Assembly (NCBI GenBank): GCA_015350385.1
Contig: WNKI01000002.1
Location: 7,494,276-7,558,275, forward strand
Length of the DNA stretch: 64,000 bases
Reading direction: 5' to 3'
DNA from: Aculops lycopersici
Taxonomy: Eukaryota > Arthropoda > Arachnida > Trombidiformes > Eriophyidae
Below are positions 1 to 10,711 of this stretch, piece by piece (the first letter of the stretch is position 1; each line of letters opens with the position of its first letter). The translations under genes and the position numbers were made by a program. Under the pieces are notes generated by a model, which was not told where the DNA came from, did no database searches, and saw only the letters and a program-made list of their open reading frames with translations.

Positions 1-1347
1 ATTTGCCGGTAAACTCGCCTCACCTGGCGCCTCTCTCTCATTCGGGAAGTCATGCTTTTTTCAGCGTGTGCATGGGTCTGTGTTGCGCGCACAAGCGCCG
101 CCGTCGCTCACACAGCTTACATGAGCAACGCGGAATACGATGGACGACAATTATCGGCCAGGTGAAGTGGCCAGTCGATTGCGTCGTCGTCGTCGTCGTT
201 ATCATCCATGTTATCGTCGTCTTATCATCGTGTTCCTGGTCGTAAGCGTCGCGCGCTCACAGGACTTACCAGTCTTCGATTGGCCGACTAGAAAAGCGAG
301 GGTCAATGGTTCCTCTTATTATTATTGCCCAATAGTTTCCAATCACAACTATCCAGTTGCGGTGAGATGGTAGTTTGTTACTTTTGACTTCAACTTCGAA
401 AAGATAACATGAAGCCAAAAACTAAAACTAAAACACTGGCCAGCAGAACCTACAAACAACTACTCGTGACTCGTGTGACACGATTTACGATAATAGCCCC
501 CCAGAAAAAGTTTGTGCCCCCAAAAAGAGAAACTGTTTTATCCGACTCTCGATTCTTAAACTAGATGAACTAAATGAAACAAGGGAGGCGAAAAGAGCAG
601 TGATTTTAATTGACTGCATGTCCCAGCGGCTAATTGATTCTCGGACATGAAATCTCGCTCGCTCGCTCTTCGTAACGTTTCGTTTCGTTCATTTTATTAA
701 CTACTTAAACTACGAAAAAGACATGAGCCTTTGTTTTGTTGCTTTGTCTTGACTCTCATGCAGTTGATCGCGTGGAAAGTAAGTTCCTGAATGGATATCC
801 TGTTCATCTCTTTTACCTGTTCACCTTTTCGACTGGCCATTTTTTGTTGCTTTTGTTCTCTCTGACTCTCTGAATCTCGTTTCTATCGGACTATCGAACC
901 AACGTGAACGGACGAGGAGAAAAGAAGGAGAAAGAACTAGACAGTGGGTCGGGGATCAGAACATCAACAGGTGGGCTGGCCACTTCCGTCGCGGGGAGAG
1001 GCGAAAGTGGAATCTGATTTGATCGGAATTCCTTTTTATTTCGAGGCATTCGTATGGGTGCGCCGGTTGCGCCAACCTCTTGGCTTTAATCTCATCCACT
1101 TTGCTCTCTTTCTTGGTCTTTCTCTCTCTCTCTGGTCTCTGAGGAAGACTCACTCGCTCGCCAATTCAAATCTATCGGAATGAATCACATCAAACGCTAT
1201 GAGCAGTCGGATGGCTAACGTCACCTGCGAGCAGATGATTGATACTTTGGCGCGAGCGCAACTCGCGCGACTCCAGTCAAAAGAGCAGCCATGTCGTGCG
1301 TCAAAGAGGGAACAGTTTTCCATCGCGTCTCTCTCTCTCTCTCTTCA

Positions 1348-1383
1348 AGATTTAAATTCAGAGATTCAGCTGAATTTAAATCT
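1348..1383. repeat. Perfect 14-bp inverted repeat, 8-nt loop
   Basis: The arms at 1348-1361 (AGATTTAAATTCAG) and 1370-1383 (CTGAATTTAAATCT) are exact reverse complements around an 8-base loop. It lies just after a CT-rich run in gene-free sequence. Function unknown. Confidence 0.8.
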
Positions 1384-2684
1384 CTGTTTTGATTGCTAAA
1401 CGCATTGAGGTCCCAAAATCTTTTTGCCGCCCACAAGCGCCACCGAGATTTTGTAGCGCGGCTGCAAAGTGCGAGTTAGTTTGACATGACACAAGACGTC
1501 ACATTGGCGCGCACAAACACAGACTAGTCACTTGAATGAAACTTGATACTTCCACCTCAACCTCAACCTCCTCTTTCTCCTGATTTGAGATAAACTTTTG
1601 AAATCTTTCAATGGCTCAACTGGCTGACATTCAGGAAAAGGTTGACTGAGGCACGATGGGCGACACACGACAGGCGCGCGACTCGCCGCCAACCAAGCAG
1701 CCAGCCAGCCAGCCGAGCGTCACAGTTAAGTGGCAATTGTTTCAAGTGGATTATAGTAGCAGCCACCACTCAACTCTGCCATTTGCATTTGTGTGCATGA
1801 CTTTACAGGTAATAATTGTCGGTTTCGCTCGATTGGAGTTGTGTGTTGTCATCGTTTCTATCTTGAGCTGCGAATAAATAGAATCAAAGTCGTTGTTGTT
1901 CTTGTCGTCGGACATCTTGTCAAATAGTTACACGAAGTTAACATGAAACGAACATTCTCCTCTTCCTTTCGCTAGTTGTGATGTTAGTTTTGACAATTTG
2001 ATTTGCTCCCTCGTTCAATTGCAAAAATAAAAATTACTATAAACGCCAGCGACCAATAAACTCGCTCGTAACTGGAAGTTGCTCACTTGAAACTAAATGA
2101 GCAGTTCAGGTATAAATACAGAGAGAGAGAGAGAGTCGGGAAGGATAGACTACATGTGTCTGAGTGGATGGTGTTGACATAAGTCTATTATTGTATTTTA
2201 GCGGCCAGTAAAGATGGAAAGAGGAGCGAGCAATCGACTGGCCAGCTGAATGACTGGCGAGCGTTTAAACTCAAGTGAGCAGCAATCGTGGCGCCGATAG
2301 CTGACCTTGAACTTAATCGTCGTTGTCGTCGGCGTCGACTTCCAGTCGTCATTTGATTTGGTTCGATTCGATGCGATTGATGCTTAAATTGGCGCTTAGG
2401 ATGGACACACAAATGGATCAAATTTTGCCGCGTGTCTCTCGTTGGCTTCCTCTTTCGCTTGCTCGCTTGTTGAACGTAAATCCAATTTAGTGCTCAAATT
2501 TAAATTTCACTGACCAGCTCCCTTTTGGTTGCTCCGAATAAAGGAAGGAGATAAGGTAACCGAGTTAAGTGCCGGCAACTTTACTTCCACTTTCCAATTC
2601 CATTTCCGCCGGCCTCGTCGCCGCCAGCTGACAGCTCACTCTTGCAACCAGGAGAAGAGTGCTTTATATCGGCAGAGCATTGAA

Positions 2685-2714
2685 CCAATCCAAACCAATC
2701 CAATCCAATCCAAT
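2685..2714. repeat. (CCAAT)n pentanucleotide repeat
   Basis: Period-5 CCAAT/CAATC units occur in tandem with one interruption. It is one of several pentanucleotide tracts in the window. Confidence 0.8.
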
Positions 2715-3820
2715 GACATGACAGCAGCGACACGGACAGCAGGTGACAACAAACGGGCAAAAAAGAGAGCAACTTTATCTAAAAGAAAAAACTTGTATAA
2801 CTTTCTCGAATTCTATTTGTAAGCGAAAGTTTTTGAATAGTTACAATTTGATTTCTCACCCTCCATCTTGTGGTAGCGAGGAAGGAGGCAGTTTGCGCGC
2901 CACCTAGCGAGTATTGCTCACTTCAACTTAAACCTCCACTCGTGCAATGAAGTGTGTAAGATTAAGGACAACAAGTAGAAGAAGCACAGGTGTAGGTGCA
3001 GGTACAACGAAAAATATATCAAGATCTTCTCGACACCGACTGCTCGCACGATTCGAATTGCTGATAAAGATTTGATTTTGGCCGAGAGATTTGATTCTGC
3101 TGCTGCTCTGTTAGTTATCGCGACTTGTACTTGTGGTTGGCAAGTGTACAAATGTAAGTGGCGGCAATGATAAGAGCAACACAAGCGGCGCTGGCGCTGG
3201 CGCTGGCGGCGGCGGCGGCGGCAAAAGACCAATCAGCCAGAGGGAAAAATCGACCAATAGAGTGACCACAAAACCAACTGACTAGTTGATTTTCGAATAG
3301 TATTAGTGTAACCACAAAGGTAAGTTGCCGCCAACTTGTCGCTTGACCGCTGCCCACTTGCTGCAACCTGAAATGCTCTTGCGCACACCTGTTACAATCT
3401 ATTCCTCTTACACCACCACCACCGCCTCAATCGATACCTGACCAGGGGAGGCGTGAAAAGTTGACCATCAAGTGTTGCGATGATTACAAGTGGTCGCGAT
3501 AGCTCATATCATAACAACAATAATTGGTATCAACAAAAGAGAAGTTAATGTACAGAGAAGAGTTTGTGAGAGACCATCAGAGATGAGAGAAGTGGAAAAG
3601 AGATCATCTCGTGATGCAACGCTAAAGAATTGCGACTTTACCAGCTCACTGCATTCTTCCATTGCTACATTCTCTTGCTCAGGCTCAGGAAAATAGTGGT
3701 GGACAAAATATCATTATCATTATAATTTTCGCGTTTGTTAAGGTTAATTTCTCCTTGGTTTTCTCATTGGAATTCTAAATCTAGTTTCTCATTTTGCCAC
3801 TCGACTTACGCTGCAACAAT

Positions 3821-3860
3821 CGAGACGAGACGAAACGAAACGAAACGAAACGAAATGAAA
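3821..3860. repeat. (CGAAA)n pentanucleotide repeat
   Basis: Eight tandem period-5 units: two CGAGA, five CGAAA and one TGAAA. Confidence 0.85.
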
Positions 3861-4560
3861 CTAACAACCTGCAAGCGACGCGGCGAGATTCAATCAGATG
3901 CGCGGTGATCTGAATTCGGGAGAGAGAGAGAGAGAGATTAAGAAGAGGAGTCTTGAGTTGGAGTGAGGTAGTGGTGGTGGTAGTAACAAGTGGGAAAGCT
4001 TCATTATTGAGTCGCCTGGCCATTGCTCAATAATCAATCAGGCAGCAATCGGTGCTCACCACACTTGGATTTACTTCACAAGCGAGCCGCCGATCTGGTT
4101 GCTGATGTCGATGCTGCTCCTTCTATCGACATTTAACTCGCCACAATCGGTTGGTCTCACGTCGTTCGATGCTTCACAAGCAAAGGTGAGGTCGGCGAGG
4201 CGAAGCAACAACAAGTGGCCAGTGTATTGGGTCTATCGAGTGAGCGAGCAAGCGAACGAGCGAGCCTCAGCGCAGATATTGCGTTGCAGGGCAGCGCATT
4301 GTTCCCCTTGCGCAACCTTGATCGGCAGGATCAATGTTTGACTCGGCAGCAACTTGGACACAATCGGCCCTCCGAGTGTTTGCGAAGCAACTCTATAGAT
4401 CTCGCCATTGAGATAAGCGAGCAACGAGTGACGCAACAACAGTTACAAAAACGGACAAACGAAGCCACGGCAACTTTTGCCGATGGGCCGAGGTTAACGC
4501 AAAGGCCAAAGCCAGAGCTACAGATGCCATGCGACCATTCGTCTTGGGTGCCGCTCGCTT

Positions 4561-4595
4561 GATCACCATCATCATCATCATCATCATCAACATCA
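4561..4595. repeat. (ATC)n microsatellite
   Basis: A run of ATC units in gene-free sequence, followed by interrupted copies (CATCATCAACATC). Confidence 0.8.
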
Positions 4596-4937
4596 TCAAC
4601 ATTATTATGAGCATCAGCACTATGAGCAGTCGCCCTAGTGGTGGCATCGTCAGAGAGGCGAGAGGGCCGATGGTATCAGTCTCGCCAGCCGATTGCCCAG
4701 GCGAACCACGTGAGCAGCACTAGCTCATTGGAGTTCACATTGTTGCAATGGTAAATGAAACGCTGCAGTCGCCTCCACCGAGACTTGGAGACAGGTAACA
4801 CAACAAGTGGCTGCCACTGGTTTCATCGCAAATTTGTAACCGCAAACTAAGCGGCTAACTGACCACAAACTGAGTGGCGCAACAAATTCCAATGGAAATT
4901 TTTTTGCACAACACAACAATCGTTTGCTTGTCTGGTT

Positions 4938-4986
4938 GTTGATGTTGATGCTGATGCTGATGCTGATGTTGGTGCTGATGCTGATG
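4938..4986. repeat. (TGATGC/T)n hexanucleotide repeat
   Basis: Period-6 units TGATGT and TGATGC repeated about eight times with single-base variation. Confidence 0.8.
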
Positions 4987-5411
4987 AGGTAGCAGTAGCA
5001 AGCGGATCAGTTGTGGCTTGAAATTTTATGCAATTGTGTTTGGTAACCTGTAAGCTAAACTCAAATTTAAACCACTACGTTAAAGAAGGTAAACTGAAAA
5101 CAGAGGAAAAATGTTCGCCTTTTGATTTATAACTTTAACAGCGCGCCTCGTTTACGGGGGCAAATTTGCATTTGCCGACAAGCAAACAAACAGTTTTCTT
5201 TTCCAGGTTGGCGAAACATTAATTTGGTCCGCGATGATGACGACGACATGACATGTGCTTGTTCACTTTTTAGTGGAAACTACAAGATGTTTTTCAATTA
5301 ATTTCAATCTCACTCCACTTTTTACAGTTTATGAGCTCAGCTTGTGCTTTGGATGGGGCATAACATTTTACAAAATTTTTCATAATTTTTAAGGAAAGTT
5401 AACGGCGCGAC

Positions 5412-5415
<4 letters not shown>

Positions 5416-5444
<29 letters not shown>
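5416..5444. repeat. (GA)n microsatellite
   Basis: Uninterrupted GA dinucleotide run of about 29 bases. Confidence 0.85.
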
Positions 5445-5446
<2 letters not shown>

Positions 5447-5545
5447 CCAAGTAGAAAATTTTGAATCAATCAAATGGAGATTGCGATAACTTGCGAGCAT
5501 CAGCCTCTCAACGTTCACCTTCACCTGTGCCTGAAGCTGTAATTT

Positions 5546-5547
<2 letters not shown>

Positions 5548-5616
<69 letters not shown>
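5548..5616. repeat. (GT)n microsatellite, left copy
   Basis: A pure GT/TG run of 69 bases. A second GT run at 5843-5909 lies across an N gap; both may belong to one longer array the assembly did not resolve. Confidence 0.9.
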
Positions 5617-5618
<2 letters not shown>

Positions 5619-5840
5619 TACGTAGGTCGACCGACGTACGGTACGGACCGGAGTAGTACGACGAGACGACGACGCCGTCGCGTCGTATCAGTGTCTACTT
5701 TCTTTTACGTTCCTACTCGTCGGTACNNNNNNNNNNNNNNNNNNNNGTACGTAACTTACGTACGTACGACGACTACTACGACGTACTCTACGTTACGTAC
5801 CGTTACCTACCTACGTGTCGTCGTAGACGTGTAGTTACGT

Positions 5841-5842
<2 letters not shown>
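5617..5842. other. Anomalous sequence around a 20-N assembly gap
   Basis: Between two GT arrays, the sequence either side of the N run (5727-5746) is dominated by TACG, CGACG and GTAC words, unlike any other stretch in the window. It looks more like low-quality consensus at contig ends than genuine DNA. Do not annotate genes across it. Confidence 0.6.

Positions 5843-5909
<67 letters not shown>
5843..5909. repeat. (GT)n microsatellite, right copy
   Basis: A pure GT run of 67 bases on the right side of the gap. Its Cys-Val translations are artefacts of the repeat. Confidence 0.9.
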
Positions 5910-5910
<1 letters not shown>

Positions 5911-8751
5911 TACAGGTGGCCACAGGTGGACCCGAGATGACGAGCGAAGCGCGACCGTCGCGCGTATCATGTCATCTTTTAGTTTCCACTATCGGCTGTA
6001 CAAAACGCCGCAAGTGGTCCCATTTCAGCTCGCTGCTGTCCATTTCAATGGAATTTAATCGCCGAAGCCACCGGAGCTCTGTAAGTCAAAACATTTCGAT
6101 CAATTTGTGTTTTCTGAATTTAGCTCTAATTCTGCTATAAAGCGTGTATTTTTAGATGTATTTCTTGCGCAACCTGAACAGTCAATCCCAGAAATTGAGA
6201 TTGGCTGTATAAATATTTTGTCGCGTTATCAAAAATCTAGCTCACTTTTAGCTGCTTGATTTAACCAGACTCAAAATATCCATCTAGATTTTACACATTT
6301 TTACGTGTCTCGGGCGCATCAGTTTACAAAGACCTAAAACTTCACACCTAAACGCCAGATTATCTCGAGCTTGCCAATCAAGATTATGATGCTCGTTGTG
6401 TTTCTGATTCCATTGCGTGCAAAGTAGAGTAGAAAGAGATAGGCGCAAATGACGCAGCTAATTGTATGCACTGACCTCCTGTAAACGCTTATCGCTCGCA
6501 AGCTCACAAGAGTCATACCTTTCACCTGGTTACAGCTACCTGTGGTCACGCTCAGATGGCGAGGCGACGATAATCTGATCGCATGATGAGCTTACTGATT
6601 GCATGCGCATCCAAGTTATGCGACTCGCTTGAGCGATCAATCGACTACCAGGACGTCGACGACTCAGACCACGACTACCACCTTAGAATCTAGCCGACGA
6701 TTGACCTCTAGTCTGGGGAGTTGGAAAGTAACTAGTAGGCGACACACGATGTATGGTTGCCAACAGTAGCAACAGCAACAGAATCAGAATCAGAATCAGA
6801 AACGAACCACGACGTTGCGGCGCCCTAACGCCAGGTGATAAATCATATCCCAGGTTATCGATCACCAAGGCGACGACTTGTGGTTGGTCGCAATGTGACG
6901 CCACTTGTTGCAGTCGTAGTCTAGTGTTACTAGATTTAGATATGGATATAAGAGCAAAGAGTCATGTAAGGACAATGATTCTATCGATGATGATGATGAT
7001 GATAATTTTCTTGGAATCCAACTGTGAGCATCGAATTTGTTTCAGTCGACGCCGTTGTGCTTGTTGTTATTGTTTTCTAGATAGATACTGTTGTTGCTGC
7101 TCAATTTTAAGCGCTAGTAGTAAGCGCTTTGCTTTTACAGTTTGCTACCAACTAATTACAAAAAGAATTATATTATACTCTCCACGCTCAGCATATTAGT
7201 TGCATCTATCAATCCTCCTCCTTTTCGAAACACATTTGTGCGTTCGTGTGTCCTCGTCGCCGACTGTTGACGTTCCATTGGCTGCGGCTCCCGCTCCGAG
7301 AGTTCAGGTGTCCAGATATTTACCTGGAGTCTTGGCGTTCAATTTAGCCAGCATCGCGAGGTGAGGAGGCGGTGAGCTGGTTTCCGTTGCACAACAACGA
7401 AAAACAAGCATCACAGGTGGTTACAAGAGGCAAAAGAACAGACAGGTAGTAAACGTTGGAAATAACATGACTTCTAACACAACAACAACAACGAGAACGA
7501 GAATCAATTGGATGAGCCAAAGGAAAAACAATGCGCTTTCGGCTCGGTCGGCGGTCCACGCAAACTAACTTGAAATGCCAGTGGAAGTGACCAATCGACT
7601 TGCGGCTACTTACACTTGTACTTGTGCTTAGGTATATATAATACCGGCTACCTACTTAACTGGTTTGTCTATAAATTCACAACTTCCACCAAAAACAAAC
7701 TCCTAATAATCGAAGGACTGCCGACAGTGTGAAGCAAATCAACTGCTTTAGTGTTGGTTGTTGCAAAGCAAAGTTTATATCACAACACAACAAGTGGAAG
7801 TTTCTCTCTTGCTGACCTGCTGGCTGCCGTTGCAGATCATTACATTAACCTATGGCTTCGATGTAGGGCTGCCACCGTTGCCGCCACAACCACTGAGTGA
7901 AGCTTTCTGTTTTGTGGCGCCCTCAACCGGGCGAGTTTCTCTTCTACCTTAGAGAATGTAGTTTTTTCGAAGAGAAGGTGGAGGAGGAGGAGCGGAAGTG
8001 CAACGTAACATGGAAGGAGAGGGAGAGAGAGAGAGAGGAAGTGAACCGCAAGTTTTATCTCTCTCTTCTTGCTCACACCAAGTCAATTAAACATCGTGAC
8101 TCATCACCGGGAATCGAGATGATGAGTTTAGCTTTCACTCTCAGGCCGAAAAAGAAACTTGGCCAAAATCTTCGCCCACCGGAAGTGCGCGAGCTAATAA
8201 TCTAATAATCACTCGCTTCAAACCAACGGAAGTTGAGCTCATCAAGTTTCATTCCTCTTGGGAATCCATGGACTGGTTGTGGTCATCATCGCTCTCGATT
8301 GGTCGCTGGACCGGCCATACTTTTACATTATTTTAACGCACGGTCTTTCACCTACAAGTTCAGTTTGGCACTAGACCCACCAAGAGTCCATTTGTCGCCA
8401 CACTCACAAACGAGGATGCCGCCGATTTGTGGACTGGTGGTTTTGACGCTCAACTAACTCTCGGTGGCCACCTGATATCCGGTGATGGCGACGCGCGGCG
8501 CGCGTTGAGCAAATTAGTTGTCGCTTTGAAAATGGAGCGCCGTAAAGTAATAATAATAATCACAATTTATTTTACCTCTCTCTCCTTCTCTCGGGCTAAT
8601 GGACTTTCTTGGTGGGTAATTTGATTTGTGGCGCCGGGTTACAAGAGAGCCGAAGCAAACTATTCCGATCCGGTTGCCAGAAGACAGGCGAATAAAGAGT
8701 GAAGAGTAGATAGTTGGAGTTTGGATCTCTCTATTGAAGTGATGATTAGTA

Positions 8752-8775
8752 CAGTTCAGTTCAGTTCAGTTTAGT
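8752..8775. repeat. (AGTTC)n pentanucleotide repeat
   Basis: About four and a half tandem AGTTC units, ending in a degenerate copy. Confidence 0.75.
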
Positions 8776-9853
8776 GTAGTGCAACAAAATGGTTCGACAA
8801 AGGACAAATCAAGTGGCCAGTCTAGTTTGGGTTTCGAATGTGGGGCAACAGGAGCTTGTTGCAGTCACTTGAGTGATTAATGAGTTGCTGAGGGATAAAA
8901 TAGGAATACGAAAAGAAAGTAAAGGGAGACAAACCCATGGACATACAACGACAACAGCAATGGCAACAAAATGCCACTTTGCCATTCTAATGCCAGCAAA
9001 GGCAAAGTTGCGACAGGATGCAAAGCTCAACGCCTATTAGAACTACCTGCAAAGGTAATGGGAGCTGTCGCCTACTTGCTGGCACCATAATGTTGTTATT
9101 ATTGCCTCCATTTGTTGTGTCGTGATTTCCTATCATTGTGTCGCCGAGTTGCCTTAAGTGGCGCCCATTGAACCGCAACAAAACGCGGCCTCTAGACCAG
9201 ACCGCACCACAGTAGCGCCAGATGATCGATGGACATTTGATTATACACCTTGAAAATGGCAACCTTTTCATAGATGCAGTTTTGTTGTTGTTGTTGTTGT
9301 TAATGTTGTCATCGCAGTGTCGTCGTCGTCTTCGTCGTCCTAGTTGGTCATTTTACTGATCATGCCCTGACCAACCTGAGTGGACATGTAGTGGCAAGCA
9401 AATTAGAAAAAGTGAAAAGAGCATCGAGTAGGCAGACACTTTCTCAGGTGAGTTGGTTGATACTGGCACACTAGCGACGTGTATCGTCAAAGAAGGGAAA
9501 CTAATGTAAAAAAAACGTATACCAAAGTAGCGTGCTTTCAAATAAGTCCGCCAAAAGAGTTGTGCGCAGGCGCACTTATAGCAGCGGAATTCCGGCATGC
9601 GCCGATGCAATGTGTCTCCCCTGTATATCTTTCTGTTTTCCCTCTCTCTCTCTCTATCTGCTACTGCAGCGGCCTATGTGAATGCTTGTTGAAGCCAAAA
9701 CCATCACGGCCGACGCCGCCGCCAATGGAGAAGCCGCAACGGCAGCAACACATTACTTTTCCTATCCCCCTTCGCCATCGAGTTTAAACTAATTATACAA
9801 GCGACCTGTTTGTTGAGAGACACTCGCCGACCACGAGATATAAGACTTGGAGG

Positions 9854-9861
9854 TATATAAA
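9854..9861 (+). promoter_or_regulatory. Putative TATA box for eIF5A
   Basis: TATATAAA stands 193 bases upstream of the eIF5A start codon, so transcription would begin near 9885. No competing ATG-initiated gene lies between. The sequence before the ATG ends TTATTTAG, so a short 5'-UTR intron cannot be excluded. Confidence 0.5.
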
Positions 9862-10053
9862 ATTATAACAACACTTCTTCCCAAATTTGTCATCACCAAC
9901 ATATTATTTGATCCATTATTATTATAGTCGATCGAATCGATCAACAAACAAGCAAATTAACAACAACCAGCCAACTCTCACTTATTAATAGTTGTCGTCT
10001 TGCTCGTTATTAGTTCATTTTTCAAGTAACATATACCAACTCATTATTTAGAA

Positions 10054-10536
10054 ATGGAGGGCGATGATGCTGTTGAGTTTCAAGGAGGAGCCTCAAATGC
10101 TTCCACGACCTACCCAATGCAATGCTCGGCATTGAGGAAAAACGGTTTCGTCATGATCAAGGGCCGTCCATGTAAAATTATGGAAATGTCCACATCTAAA
10201 ACCGGTAAGCACGGTCACGCTAAAGTCCATTTAGTTGGTATTGATATCTTCAATGGAAAACGTTACGAAGATTTGTGCCCATCGACTCACAACATTGACG
10301 TGCCCAATGTGTCGCGTATCGATTTTACATTGATTGATATTAGTGACGATGGTTTTGTAACTCTGATGACAGACAAGGGAGATACTCGTGATGATTTGCG
10401 TTTACCAAGCGATGTGGAGTTAGCAAATAAAATTAAGGAGGAGTTTGCCAAAGATGATAACACTGTTTTGGTGACAGTTATTTCGGCTGTGAACGAAGAA
10501 TCCATTATTGCCTGCAAGAATGCCACTAACTCTTAA
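10054..10536 (+). CDS. eIF5A: Translation factor eIF5A
   Basis: This 160-residue protein is eukaryotic translation initiation factor 5A, which binds the ribosomal E site and relieves stalling at polyproline and other slow peptide bonds, and also aids termination. The hypusine loop is intact: STSKTGKHGHAK spans residues 46-57, and Lys52 is the residue expected to be modified by deoxyhypusine synthase and hydroxylase. The N-terminal SH3-like barrel is followed by the C-terminal OB-fold (FTLIDISDDGFVTLM onward). Length and both domains match the family. The reading frame has no intron. It converges on topoisomerase III-beta with only 175 bases between stop codons. Confidence 0.97.
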   Translation: MEGDDAVEFQGGASNASTTYPMQCSALRKNGFVMIKGRPCKIMEMSTSKTGKHGHAKVHLVGIDIFNGKRYEDLCPSTHNIDVPNVSRIDFTLIDISDDGFVTLMTDKGDTRDDLRLPSDVELANKIKEEFAKDDNTVLVTVISAVNEESIIACKNATNS

Positions 10537-10598
10537 ACAATCATATGGAAAATCACAATTACCACAAACACAAACCAACCAACAACAATCTATCTAAT

Positions 10599-10604
10599 AA
10601 TAAA
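10599..10604 (+). terminator. Poly(A) signal of eIF5A
   Basis: AATAAA lies 63 bases after the eIF5A stop codon. Confidence 0.75.
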
Positions 10605-10638
10605 GCGTCTTATTTGCGTTAGCTCGTTTTTCGTCCTC

Positions 10639-10644
10639 TTTATT
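10639..10644 (-). terminator. Poly(A) signal of TOP3B
   Basis: TTTATT on the plus strand reads AATAAA on the minus strand, 68 bases past the TOP3B stop. It sits 35 bases from the convergent eIF5A signal, so the transcripts probably abut or overlap. Confidence 0.7.
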
Positions 10645-10711
10645 TATGTTTTTGCTGCAGCATGCGGGGAAAAGTAGATAATTAGTTTATGATTCAACTA
10701 TAGGCTTGCAA

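Larger units (their letters stand above)
1..9853. other. Gene-free region upstream of eIF5A
   Basis: I find no reading frame here with a recognisable domain; the longest frames are under 165 codons and read as low-complexity translation. The stretch holds di-, tri- and pentanucleotide repeats, a 20-N gap at 5727-5746, a hairpin at 1348-1383, and many copies of CAGGTG/CACCTG and CAAGTGG/CCACTTG. TATA-like strings occur near 2113 and 7631, but no supported gene follows either. It may be regulatory DNA or a long untranslated or intronic part of a gene outside the window. Confidence 0.6.

Noticed and set aside
5843..6140. Frames starting with long Cys-Val runs
   Set aside because: Direct translation of the GT microsatellite.
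7631..7760. TATATATAAT and CTATAAAT strings suggesting a promoter
   Set aside because: No supported gene follows; AT-rich strings of this kind are expected by chance in 10 kb.
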